Positions 39,789 through 47,439 of a stretch of DNA of 47,439 bases are shown here, piece by piece. Made by a program: the position numbers and the translations under genes. Source of the DNA: JAHCHG01 sp041745765 (GTDB lineage: Bacteria; Acidobacteriota; Blastocatellia; Pyrinomonadales; Pyrinomonadaceae); NCBI GenBank assembly GCA_041745765.1, contig JBGTIH010000086.1, positions 1-47,439 of the forward strand, written 5' to 3'. The first letter of the stretch is position 1. The number at the start of each line of letters is the position of its first letter. The notes under the pieces are model-generated. The model saw only the letters and a program-made list of their open reading frames with translations. It was not told the DNA's origin and searched no databases.

Positions 39789-41798
39789 ATGAGAGAAAGA
39801 AAGCGAGAAAGGGAGAAAAGAAGAAAGGGTAAAACGGAGAATTTATTCTCGCGCATCTCTCTGCTTATTTTGTTTTTTATTTTACCTTTTACAGCTTTTG
39901 CCCAAAAAGCCGATTCGCTCGGCTGGTATTGGCAAAATCCGTTGCCGCAGGGAAACGAACTTTTTTCGATTCATTTTGCGAAAAACAAGGAAATCGGCTA
40001 TACGGTCGGCGCGGATAATACGATTTTGCGAACTGAAGATGGCGGGTTTAATTGGGAATGGCAAAAAGCTCCGACGGTTACAAATCTTTCCGGCGTTTTT
40101 GTTAAAGATGAGAGGAACGCTGTCATCGTCGGCGCACGCGGTTCGATCTTTTCGACTTCAAATCGCGGTAAAAATTGGAAACAGATTCCCATAGAAATCC
40201 GGGAACATTTTTACAGCGTTTCGTTTGCCGGAGAAAATCTAAACACCGGCTGGACGGTCGGCAGTCACGGAAGTATTCTGAAAACGACCGACGGCGGCGG
40301 AAAATGGACTCCGCAGCCAAGCGCGACGGAAAATCATCTACTCAAAATCTCGGCTTTTGATGAGGAAAAAGCAGTTATTGTCGGAACAGACGGTTTGATT
40401 CTTGCAACTCGAAACGGCGGCGATTTGTGGAAGTCGAATAAACCTTGCGAAAGTTTTCAGATGACAAGCACGGCGTATCTTTCAAGCGAAAAGATACTGG
40501 CGGTCGGCTACGGCGGTTGCCTTGTTAAAAGCGAAGACGGCGGCGAAACGTGGAGAAAAATCAATATCTTCAGCCGTGCCGATTTTTTATCGGTTTCATT
40601 TTCAGACGAAAAAAACGGTTCGATGACCGATTCAAACGGAATGGTTTGGCTCACAGGCGATGGCGGAAATATGTGGCTGCCGTTTAATGTGCGCACAAAT
40701 CCGAAACTCGTTTCGATGTATTTTGCCGATCAATATACGGGTTGGGCGGTTGGCACACAGGGTTTAATTATTCGCTCGGACGACGGCGGTTACAGTTGGC
40801 AGCGTTTGAGCGAAGGCGGGCGCGACGACATCAACGATTTATTGTTTTTTGATAATGATTTGGGCATTGCCGTCGGTTCACGCGGCAAAATCTGGATTAC
40901 AAATGACAGCGGTATAAATTGGCTTCCGGTTTATACCGCTGTTTCGGAAATGCTCAATGCAGTAACTTTTATTGATTCCGATTGGGGTTGGACGGTCGGA
41001 AATAAAGGCACAATTCTGCGTACGCTGAACAGCGGCGCGAGTTGGAGCAAAATCCAAAATGTGAACTTCACAGAAGACCTTTTGGGCGTTGCTTTTATCA
41101 CTAGAAAAAAAGGCTACGCCGTCGGTGCAAACGGTTTGATTCTGCGAACAGAAAACGGCGGTTTCAGTTGGGAACTGGTCGAATCGGGAACGCGGTTTTG
41201 GCTCGAAGATATAAAATTTATAGATGAAAACCACGGTGTCATCGTCGGCGATAAAGGCACGATTTTAGTTACGAATGACGGCGGATTTTCGTGGAATGCC
41301 GTAACGTCGGGTTTTAAGGAGAATCTTTACGCGCTGAGTTTTTATAATGAAAAGACCGGTTATGCGGTCGGCGCAAGCGGCACGATTTTGCGAACGGATG
41401 ACGGCGGCAACTCCTGGCGCGATCAGGAATCAAGTTTTGCCATAAATCTTTATGCCGTAGTAGCTTACAGAGAAAATGAAGCAATTGCGGTCGGCGAACG
41501 CGGCGGAGTTTTGCGGACAAATAACGGCAAAGACTGGGAAATTCAACCGAATATTACGGGAAATTCTCTGCAAACTCTGGCATATCGCGGCGGTGCAAAT
41601 TTATGGGTTGCCGGAAACGGCGGTTCGATTCTGAAACGCTCGCAATCTTTTGCGACTGTCAAATTAGCAAAGCCAAGCGGTCCGCCGATTCTGCGAAACT
41701 ATTCGAGAACAAGCCCGAAAGCGCGTCAGCCCGTTGTTCCGATCACCGACGACGGCGATATTCCGCTGGCTTCGCCGCCGCAAAAAGACCAAAGGTAA
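39789..41798 (+). CDS. YCF48/Hcf136-like beta-propeller protein
   Basis: A 669-residue protein made of about a dozen propeller repeats of the type AVGANGLILRTENGGFSW, as in YCF48 photosystem assembly factors and their many non-photosynthetic relatives. A signal peptide (SLLILFFILPFTAFAQ) is preceded by 24 very basic residues (MRERKREREKRRKGK), encoded by an A/G-rich repeat tract. Here a binding role in the envelope is likely and photosynthesis is not implied. The C-terminus is Pro/Ser-rich, and the stop lies in a heptamer-type array. Confidence 0.8.
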   Translation: MRERKREREKRRKGKTENLFSRISLLILFFILPFTAFAQKADSLGWYWQNPLPQGNELFSIHFAKNKEIGYTVGADNTILRTEDGGFNWEWQKAPTVTNLSGVFVKDERNAVIVGARGSIFSTSNRGKNWKQIPIEIREHFYSVSFAGENLNTGWTVGSHGSILKTTDGGGKWTPQPSATENHLLKISAFDEEKAVIVGTDGLILATRNGGDLWKSNKPCESFQMTSTAYLSSEKILAVGYGGCLVKSEDGGETWRKINIFSRADFLSVSFSDEKNGSMTDSNGMVWLTGDGGNMWLPFNVRTNPKLVSMYFADQYTGWAVGTQGLIIRSDDGGYSWQRLSEGGRDDINDLLFFDNDLGIAVGSRGKIWITNDSGINWLPVYTAVSEMLNAVTFIDSDWGWTVGNKGTILRTLNSGASWSKIQNVNFTEDLLGVAFITRKKGYAVGANGLILRTENGGFSWELVESGTRFWLEDIKFIDENHGVIVGDKGTILVTNDGGFSWNAVTSGFKENLYALSFYNEKTGYAVGASGTILRTDDGGNSWRDQESSFAINLYAVVAYRENEAIAVGERGGVLRTNNGKDWEIQPNITGNSLQTLAYRGGANLWVAGNGGSILKRSQSFATVKLAKPSGPPILRNYSRTSPKARQPVVPITDDGDIPLASPPQKDQR

Positions 41799-41903
41799 AA
41801 AGGTAAAGGGTAAAGCTTTTGTTTTTTCCAGCTTTTACTTAATTGGTTAAAAGCTTTTACTTTTTCACTTTTAAACTTTTTCTACTTTTAAACTTTAAAA
41901 CTT
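41791..41903. repeat. Heptamer-type array over the YCF48 stop codon
   Basis: AAAGGTA, AAAAGGTA and AAGGGTA follow one another from 41791, and the TAA stop of the propeller gene (41796-41798) lies in the first unit. Reverse-oriented TTTTACTT, TTTTCACTTTTAAACTTTT and TTTTAAACTTT units run to 41903, ending at the next start codon. The whole spacer is repeat. Confidence 0.75.
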
Positions 41904-42200
41904 ATGAAAATCGAATCGGGTGAAATCGTTATTGTTATTATGCAGAATCCGCGCGAAAAGGTTTTAGGCGTTCTGCACGAGATAAATGCGTCGGGCGCGT
42001 TTGTGCGCGGCATTGACCTGAATTATTTCGACGAATGGAGCAAAGCGATAAAATCGGGCGAACCGGTTTTGCCGATGCACGATTCCTTTTATCCGATGTG
42101 GCGCATCGAACGAATTTCGCGCGATGAAGATGCGGTCGGTTTGCCTTCGATGGCGGAGCAATTTATTCAGAAAACGGGTTTGCAGATCACAGATTTCTAA
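41904..42200 (+). CDS. Small soluble protein, unknown
   Basis: A 98-residue protein without a signal peptide. The N-terminal half (GEIVIVIMQNPREKVLGVLHEINASGAFVRGIDLNYF) has the strand spacing of an Sm-like or small beta-barrel fold, and the C-terminus is helical. No family was recognised. It is preceded by a repeat array and followed by a large inverted repeat, so it is transcribed alone or with the upstream gene. Confidence 0.6.
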   Translation: MKIESGEIVIVIMQNPREKVLGVLHEINASGAFVRGIDLNYFDEWSKAIKSGEPVLPMHDSFYPMWRIERISRDEDAVGLPSMAEQFIQKTGLQITDF

Positions 42201-42211
42201 TAAAACCAAAG

Positions 42212-42386
42212 AATTAACCACGAAATCATACGAATAAACACTAAAATTAAGAAGAAAGTCTTAAATAAGGGAATTGGTTATGTTTATAGATTTTTTTGAC
42301 TTAAGACTTAAGACTCATTACTTATGTCTACCTGCTTAATTGATTGATGTCCTTCGTGAAAATTTTGTGTTTATTCGTGGTTAATT
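42212..42386. repeat. Inverted repeat between convergent genes
   Basis: AATTAACCACGAA (42212-42224) is a perfect complement of 42374-42386. A second pair, 42231-42248 and 42361-42377, matches except for one inserted base. Heptamer-like units (CCACGAA, TTAAGAC) are frequent. It separates the small-protein gene from the convergent kinase gene. Confidence 0.75.
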
Positions 42387-42396
42387 TTTTTTTCAA

Positions 42397-45174
42397 TCAA
42401 ACTTTCAAATTCGCTGCTCTGTCCAATGCGTTTTTTATCAAATCCAATTTAAATTGATCGTTTTTGCCGAGTTCGTTTTTCGACTGCAATTCGAGCAGAT
42501 CGGTCTGCGCTTTGGTTAAATATTCCCGCGCCGATCTTGCCGCATCGGAAGTTTTGTTTTTCTCGGCGATTGCCAGAAAAGCTTCGCCGATCTTGCGGTT
42601 TGAATCGCTTCTGAGGAGTTTGATCTGTGCGCTTTCGTTGAGTTTCGACATTTTTTCCACATAATCAATGCCGCGCCTATAAAAATCGAGAGCTTCATCC
42701 GATTTGCCTTCACGAAAGAAAATATCGCCCGTATTGTTAAAAGTCAGATGCGTCTGGCTCAAAAATTCAAAATTCGTCGGGTCTTGAATGGTGATTTCTT
42801 CCAGGATTTTGATTGATTCGCGGTTTGCTTCAATCGCTTTTGCCGATTCGTTCATCGCGTCAAAGGCAAATGCCAGATATTGCAAACATTCGGAAATATC
42901 GCGTTTTGCTTCGTAATTTTTCGGATCATTAGCGGCTTGACGGCGAAAACCTTCGCATGAGCGCGTGATCAGAGGAATTCCCTCTACGCCCTTGCCGACG
43001 CGAGCGAGAGCCGTTCCGTGATTGATGAAAACCGCGCCGACATAACGATTATAAATGTCCTTTTCGGGAAATTCCTTTTGCAGAGCTTCCGCCATCTCGA
43101 CCGAACGGCGGTGCATTTGTTCGGCTTCCGTGTAAATTTTTTCGATTTCCCCTAATGGTGCGCCCGTTTCCTTTAGAATCTCGGCGTAATATTCGCTTTT
43201 CGTGCCGATTCTCTGCAAAGGGACGATCACATTGCGGCGAACAATTTCGTCATTCGGATTGGCGGCAAGAAGTTTTTCCGCCGCTTCGAGCGAACGCTTT
43301 GACCATTCGACCGAAGCCAGATGACCGCCAGAAAAATTAACGGCATCGCCCATCGTTTGAAAGCTTCTGACAAGTTTGATTTGAAAATCCAAATTTTGTG
43401 GTTCGAGTTCGGTTAATTTCCGTGCGCCTTCCAGAAGTTTTTCGCCCGTCTGTTCGGCTTCCTGCGAACGATATAATCTGATTAAAAGTAAGGTTTTTTG
43501 ATCGAGAACTTCAAGCCGATTTTTTTGATATTCGATGCTGTTCGGATTTTTTTCGAGTAAATTTTCAAAAATGGCGAGGCTTTTTTCATAACTTTGAAGT
43601 GCGCCGTCCGAATCGCCTAAATTCGCCGTATAAACCGAACCCTGCACATTTCCGATTTTCAAATACGCCTGCGCCAGTTCATTTTGCAATCCGGGATTAT
43701 CGCCCGCGTCCTGTGCAAGATTATCGAGATATTCGGTCGCGTCTTTAACAAGCATTTCACGCGCGGCGGTCGAACCCGGCAGAGTGGCAATCGCGTCGTG
43801 ATATTTGAAAACGACATTGCTCGCCAATTTTCTGACCTGCTCGAAACGCTTTTCGGCGCGTGCTCGCTCGGCTTGCGCGATTTGAGCCTGATAGAGCGTG
43901 GCGAAAAGTCCCGTAACGAGTGCGGCAAAAATCAGCGAAGCGGCGACGACTCCGGCTTTGTTGCGTTTGATAAACTTCGAAGCGCGATAGGCAAAGGTAT
44001 CGGGACGCGCCGAGATCGGCAGACCGACCAGATAGCGCCGGATGTCTTCGGAAAATTCCTGCACCGAAGCATAACGCCGTTCAGGCGATTTTTTCAAAGC
44101 TTTGAGAATGATATTGTCCAGATCGCCGGCAAGCGATTTGCGATTTACTATGTTTGATCTTTGATTTGTCCTTTGTCCTTTGTCTTTTGTCCTTTGTCCT
44201 TCGTTTTGAGATGTCAGATTTTTATCAACCGGCAAAGGACGAATGACAAAGGACGAAGGACGAACAGGCTCGGCTTCGCAGATTATTTTTGCCGCTTCAT
44301 CGGGGCGCAAGCCTTTGAAATTAAAAGGGTTTTGCCCCGCCAGAAGTTCGTAGAGAATAATTCCCAGACTGTAAATATCGCTCTGCACGCCGACTTTTTC
44401 GCCTTTGATTTGTTCGGGCGAAGCATACGCCGGAGTCATCATCCGAAATTCCGTCACCGTGCCGGTTTTATCAATTCCGTCCGCCGACAGAACTTTGGCG
44501 ATGCCGAAATCGAGGAGTTTTACGGTTTTGTCTTCGGTGATCAAGATATTATTCGGCTTTAAATCCCGATGCGCGACAAAATTTTGATGTGCATGCTGAA
44601 CCGCCGCGCAGACCGAGCGGAAAAGTTTGAGAATTTCTTCGATGTCCGGATCATTCTTAAAGCAGTATTCATCAATTTCAACGCCTTCGACATATTCCAT
44701 CGCGTAAAACGGCAAACCGTCTTCGGTCATTCCGCCGTCAATAAAACCCGCGATATTCGGATGCTGGAGCGACGCTAAAATTTGTCGTTCGTGATGAAAA
44801 CGCGACAAGATCACGTCCGTATCCATTCCGCGTTTGATGATTTTCAGCGCGACCTTTTGCTTAAAATCCTTCGTATCGCGCAACGCTTCATAAACCGCGC
44901 CCATTCCGCCGCGCCCGATTTCTCTGATGATTCTGTAATCGCCGATCTGCTCAGGAATGCTTTGATTATTTTCACCGTTAGTAAAAAGCTGAAAAGCGTT
45001 TTTTTCGAGCGTATCGGTTTCTTCGGCGGCAAAGAGCAGCATTTTTTCGATTTCGCGGCGCATTTCCGCATCATCGCCGCATTTTTCGGCGACAAAATTC
45101 TGCTGTTCGATCGTGCTCAATTCGACCGCTTGATTGAAAATTTCCTTTATTTTATTCCATTTAGTTTTATCCAT
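42397..45174 (-). CDS. Ser/Thr protein kinase with transmembrane and TPR-like sensor part
   Basis: A 925-residue protein. A short helical N-terminus is followed by a kinase domain (about residues 80-385): GRGGMG at 87-92, Lys111, Glu129, HRDLKPNN at 202-209, DFG at 222-224 and SPE at 252-254. All catalytic residues are present. A transmembrane helix lies near 409-430. The C-terminal 480 residues are helical with TPR-like repeats (QNELAQAYLKIGNVQGSVY) and probably sense or dock partners. Residues about 307-346 are encoded by two opposed heptamer arrays and lie in the C-lobe before DLDNIILKALKKSPERRY. The gene follows its ECF sigma factor gene; kinase and sigma factor of this type are known to be paired. 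Confidence 0.92.
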   Translation of the reverse strand: MDKTKWNKIKEIFNQAVELSTIEQQNFVAEKCGDDAEMRREIEKMLLFAAEETDTLEKNAFQLFTNGENNQSIPEQIGDYRIIREIGRGGMGAVYEALRDTKDFKQKVALKIIKRGMDTDVILSRFHHERQILASLQHPNIAGFIDGGMTEDGLPFYAMEYVEGVEIDEYCFKNDPDIEEILKLFRSVCAAVQHAHQNFVAHRDLKPNNILITEDKTVKLLDFGIAKVLSADGIDKTGTVTEFRMMTPAYASPEQIKGEKVGVQSDIYSLGIILYELLAGQNPFNFKGLRPDEAAKIICEAEPVRPSSFVIRPLPVDKNLTSQNEGQRTKDKGQRTNQRSNIVNRKSLAGDLDNIILKALKKSPERRYASVQEFSEDIRRYLVGLPISARPDTFAYRASKFIKRNKAGVVAASLIFAALVTGLFATLYQAQIAQAERARAEKRFEQVRKLASNVVFKYHDAIATLPGSTAAREMLVKDATEYLDNLAQDAGDNPGLQNELAQAYLKIGNVQGSVYTANLGDSDGALQSYEKSLAIFENLLEKNPNSIEYQKNRLEVLDQKTLLLIRLYRSQEAEQTGEKLLEGARKLTELEPQNLDFQIKLVRSFQTMGDAVNFSGGHLASVEWSKRSLEAAEKLLAANPNDEIVRRNVIVPLQRIGTKSEYYAEILKETGAPLGEIEKIYTEAEQMHRRSVEMAEALQKEFPEKDIYNRYVGAVFINHGTALARVGKGVEGIPLITRSCEGFRRQAANDPKNYEAKRDISECLQYLAFAFDAMNESAKAIEANRESIKILEEITIQDPTNFEFLSQTHLTFNNTGDIFFREGKSDEALDFYRRGIDYVEKMSKLNESAQIKLLRSDSNRKIGEAFLAIAEKNKTSDAARSAREYLTKAQTDLLELQSKNELGKNDQFKLDLIKNALDRAANLKV
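44153..44264. repeat. Two opposed heptamer arrays inside the kinase gene
   Basis: TTTGATC, then TTTGTCC, TTTGTCC, TTTGTCT, TTTGTCC, TTTGTCC and TTCGTTT occupy 44153-44206 with one phase shift. After 26 bases the opposite strand form CAAAGGA, CGAATGA, CAAAGGA, CGAAGGA occupies 44233-44260. In the protein this gives GQRTKDKGQRTNQRS and neighbouring residues. Confidence 0.92.
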
Positions 45175-45182
45175 TAGAAAAA

Positions 45183-45259
45183 GTTAAGCGAGCGGTCTTT
45201 AGAGCCGCGGTTAGAATAAAATTCGTCGGTAGCAGCGGGCAAAGACCGCCCGGCTAAAC
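45183..45259. repeat. 77-bp inverted-repeat element between sigma and kinase genes
   Basis: GTTAAGC (45183) and GCTAAAC (to 45259) form the outer arms, with GCGGTCTTT and AAAGACCGC as the main internal pair. It lies inside the likely sigma-kinase transcript and could affect the ratio of the two products. Confidence 0.7.
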
Positions 45260-45273
45260 TGTTAATATTATTT

Positions 45274-45828
45274 TTACAACTGCGATTTCAGCCACGCTTT
45301 TGCCATTCGCCATTCGCGTTTGACGGTCGAATCGGAAATTTCCAGAACTTCCGCCGTTTCTTCGATCGTCAAACCGCCGAAAAACCTGAGTTCAACAATT
45401 TTCGCCTGTTTTTCATCGAATTTCGCCAGATTTTTCAGCGCGTCGTCTAATGAAACCAGATCGAAATCGCGCTGGTTGGCAAAGCTGACCGCTTCATCCA
45501 GAGCGATTTTCGTCGCGCCGTCGCCGCGTTTTTTGGCGTTTCGCTGAATCGCGTAATTGACCAGAATGCGCCGCATCATTTCCGAAGCAATCGAGAAAAA
45601 ATGAGCGCGGTTGCGCCAATCAACTTCTTTTTGCTCCAGTAATCTTAAATACGCTTCGTGAACGAGCGCGGTCGCTTGCAGCGTATGATCGCCGCGTTCG
45701 CTTTTTAATTGGTTCGCTGCAACGCGCCGCAGTTCGTTATAGACGAGCGGAAGGAGTTCGTTAAGCGCGTTTTCGTCGCCCCTTTGAGCTTTACTTAAAA
45801 GTTGGGTTACGTCCGTTTTTTCAGTCAT
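45274..45828 (-). CDS. ECF sigma factor (sigma-70 family, kinase-associated type)
   Basis: A 184-residue protein. Region 2 is the LVYNELRRVAANQLKSERGDHTLQATALVHEAYLRLL stretch, with FFSIASEMMRRILVNYA following. Region 4 ends in LRFFGGLTIEETAEVLEISDSTVKREWRMAKAWL. The LQATALVHEAYLRLL segment is typical of the TIGR02999-like group found beside Ser/Thr kinases. It directs RNA polymerase to a dedicated promoter set, with control probably through the adjacent kinase. A TTGACG (complement of 45855-45860) and TAATTT (45833-45838) 16 bases apart would give a nearly leaderless transcript; weak support. Confidence 0.9.
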   Translation of the reverse strand: MTEKTDVTQLLSKAQRGDENALNELLPLVYNELRRVAANQLKSERGDHTLQATALVHEAYLRLLEQKEVDWRNRAHFFSIASEMMRRILVNYAIQRNAKKRGDGATKIALDEAVSFANQRDFDLVSLDDALKNLAKFDEKQAKIVELRFFGGLTIEETAEVLEISDSTVKREWRMAKAWLKSQL

Positions 45829-46058
45829 TTAAAAATTATTTCGTTAATAATTTACGTCAAAAACTTTTTTCAGATGTCTTTTATAAATAGTTAAAATGCC
45901 GTCAGTTTGCAAAATTTGTGAGCTTGCCGGTAATTTTTTATTCATTCTACATAAGAAACTGATAAAAAACCATTTATTCTAAAAAAATTTATTTTTCTGA
46001 CCTGCTTTGCCGAAAACTTCTGCGATTAAGTTTAGAGTACAAAAACTTTTTCAAAAAC

Positions 46059-46064
46059 GAGGAG
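46059..46064 (+). promoter_or_regulatory. Ribosome binding site that fixes the FG-GAP start
   Basis: GAGGAG lies 5 bases before the ATG at 46070. An in-frame ATG at 46007 lacks such a site and adds a non-signal-peptide extension, so 46070 is chosen. Confidence 0.8.
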
Positions 46065-46069
46065 ATTTT

Positions 46070-47326
46070 ATGAAATACAGAGTTAGATTTATCTTTTTTA
46101 TCTTTATTTTCCTAACCTTAATTGGCTTTTTATCTGAAACGAGTCTTTTTATTTCGGCAAACTCGGATGCAGAAGCAAAAACCGGACTTCTTCAAGAAAA
46201 CAAAACCGTTGATTTTCAAAAGCAAAATAATGAATCTGATCTACTTGCTTCCAGTATGGCATTCGAACAGGAAGCAAAACTTCTGGGATCAGGCGGCGCG
46301 GCGCAGGATAGTTTCAGTTTTTCGGTTGCTATTTCAGGCGATACGGCGGTTGTCGGCGCACCGCGCAACAGCGGCGGCACGGGTCTGCAGAATCGCGGCT
46401 CGGCGTATGTATATGTGCGTTCAGGGAATCAATGGATCGAGCAGCAGAAATTAACGCCTTCGGACGGCGCTGCGACTGATCAATTCGGCAACGCGGTGGC
46501 AATTAGCGGAAATACGATTGCGGTCGGCAGATACAACACGACGACCGGACAAAACCGTGCGGACGGAAAAGTTTATATTTTCACGCGCTCGGGTTCGCTC
46601 TGGACGGAAACGCAGACTTTGGTTTCAGACGACATCTTACAGGGCGATTCGTTTGGATATTCGCTCGCTTTTGAAGGCGACACGCTCGCCGTCGGCGCAC
46701 GAAACAAACAAATCGGCACAAATTTCTTTCAAGGCGCGGCTTATATTTTTACGCGTCCTTCAGGCAGCGGAAGTTTTACGCAGCAGGCAAAACTGACCGC
46801 ATCCGACGGCGGTTTTTCGGACTTTTTCGGCGAATCGGTCGCGCTTTCCGGCGACACGGCGATCATCGGTTCCGTCAACGATTTCGGCACACCGAATGCT
46901 CTCGGCAAAGCCTACGTTTTCGTGCGAAACGGCTCGGCTTGGTCGGAGCAACAGATTTTGCAGGCAACGGGTGGTTCGCCGAATGACGCGTTCGGCGTGT
47001 CGGTTTCGGTTTCGGGCGATTACGCTTTGATCGGGGCAAATACCGAACCGATCGGCTCGAGCGGCGAACTCGGCGCGGCTTATGTTTTCGTGCGAAACGG
47101 AACTGTCTGGACTCAGCAGCAGAGATTTACCGCGCAGGAATTAACGCCGCGCAACGACCGTTTCGGCTATGCCGTCACGATCAAAGGCGACACGCTCGCC
47201 ATCGGTTCGCCCGCGCACGAGATCGTTCCGAACATCACCAATCACGGCGCGGTTTACGTTTATCAAAGAAGCGGCGAAGTTTGGTCGCGAACACAGAAAC
47301 TAAGCAGTGAAGCAGAAATATTGTAA
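46070..47326 (+). CDS. Secreted FG-GAP repeat protein, probably truncated
   Basis: A 418-residue protein with a signal peptide or anchor (FIFFIFIFLTLIGFLSETSLFISA). Six FG-GAP-like repeats follow, each with a core such as FGYAVTIKGDTLAIGSP and a YVFVRNG.W..QQ strand. These repeats form integrin-type propellers in surface proteins. The last repeat stops just after WSRTQKLSSEAEIL, where each earlier copy continues into the next blade. The stop codon is immediately followed by a putative transposase start at 47339, so the 3' end was probably removed by an insertion. Confidence 0.8.
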   Translation: MKYRVRFIFFIFIFLTLIGFLSETSLFISANSDAEAKTGLLQENKTVDFQKQNNESDLLASSMAFEQEAKLLGSGGAAQDSFSFSVAISGDTAVVGAPRNSGGTGLQNRGSAYVYVRSGNQWIEQQKLTPSDGAATDQFGNAVAISGNTIAVGRYNTTTGQNRADGKVYIFTRSGSLWTETQTLVSDDILQGDSFGYSLAFEGDTLAVGARNKQIGTNFFQGAAYIFTRPSGSGSFTQQAKLTASDGGFSDFFGESVALSGDTAIIGSVNDFGTPNALGKAYVFVRNGSAWSEQQILQATGGSPNDAFGVSVSVSGDYALIGANTEPIGSSGELGAAYVFVRNGTVWTQQQRFTAQELTPRNDRFGYAVTIKGDTLAIGSPAHEIVPNITNHGAVYVYQRSGEVWSRTQKLSSEAEIL

Positions 47327-47340
47327 TATAATAACAATAT
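47318..47340. repeat. 7-bp inverted repeat at the insertion-sequence edge
   Basis: ATATTGT (47318-47324) and ACAATAT (47334-47340) face each other across 9 bases. The pair spans the FG-GAP stop and the next ATG. It may mark the insertion-sequence end or be a small hairpin. Confidence 0.45.
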
Positions 47341-47439
47341 GAATGTGCCAAATAAATTTGTCAAAATATTGTCTGAAGAAGATTATACCAAACTGGTTGA
47401 AAATCATCAGAAAAGCGAGAATTATCGAGTCCGAAATCG
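47339..47439 (+). CDS. Transposase N-terminus (partial at window edge)
   Basis: An open frame of 33 codons runs to the window end: MNVPNKFVKILSEEDYTKL then VENHQKSENYRVRN. The pattern of a short basic helix followed by LVENHQKSENYRVRNR resembles the start of the helix-turn-helix part of IS630-type transposases. The call rests on a short fragment. Its position, directly after a cut-off gene, supports a mobile element. Confidence 0.5.
   Translation, partial: MNVPNKFVKILSEEDYTKLVENHQKSENYRVRN

Noticed and set aside
41904..42200. Toxin or antitoxin identity for the 98-residue protein
   Set aside because: No partner gene, no toxin motif and the neighbours are unrelated.
44161..44562. 133-codon plus-strand open frame opposite the kinase gene
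   Set aside because: It is antisense to conserved kinase motifs and starts within the heptamer array.

Overview
The window looks like 47 kb of chromosome from an Acidobacteriota bacterium, probably class Blastocatellia. This is inferred from gene content, not from a search: a VWFA-related protein of the Acidobacteria type, an ECF sigma factor beside a Ser/Thr kinase with a TPR-like sensor half, many secreted beta-propeller or FG-GAP proteins, an alpha-2-macroglobulin, and moderate GC with AT-rich spacers. Both edges lie in transposase genes: a transposase C-terminus on the left and a transposase N-terminus on the right. The window may therefore be a contig bounded by insertion sequences.

Layout. 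0.4-5 kb: secreted VWA protein, XerC/D-type recombinase, SIMPL (DUF541) protein and a DUF4097-like surface protein. 5-11 kb: a 2014-residue alpha-2-macroglobulin with an intact thioester motif and unusual insertions. 11-14 kb: polA (minus). 14-16 kb: PQQ-type sugar dehydrogenase with six VCBS repeats. 16-20.8 kb (minus): comF-like gene, DksA/TraR protein and rlmH, then a cupin-like protein, a small membrane protein, panD and a secreted protein. 20.8-25.2 kb: POT peptide transporter, NiCoT/UreH-like metal transporter and nadB. 25.7-28.6 kb (minus): LysM/BON protein, BON lipoprotein, aroK and aroA. 29-33 kb: RsbW-like kinase, STAS antagonist, a secreted TPR-like protein and era. 33.7-42.2 kb: lipoprotein, prmA, SbcC/Rad50-like ATPase, two small proteins, RNase HI, a YCF48-type propeller and a small protein. 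42.4-47.3 kb: Ser/Thr kinase with its ECF sigma factor, then an FG-GAP protein that seems cut short by an insertion sequence. No rRNA, tRNA or CRISPR array was recognised.

The housekeeping genes cover NAD, aromatic and pantothenate precursor synthesis, replication and repair, and ribosome maturation (rlmH, era, prmA). The regulatory genes are the kinase/ECF pair and the RsbW/STAS pair. Secreted proteins make up much of the rest.

The most striking signal is a dispersed population of 7-bp tandem repeat arrays. The unit differs from locus to locus but the period stays at seven. Many arrays are paired head to head so that they can fold into hairpins. They overlap or abut stop codons (VWA, xerC, A2M, nadB, prmA, YCF48 genes), lie between convergent genes where terminators are expected, and occur in frame inside five conserved genes (nadB, aroA, prmA, the A2M gene and the kinase gene), each time in a probable surface loop. 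A second layer is a set of about ten 75-165 bp inverted-repeat elements. Two pairs of these clearly belong to shared families.
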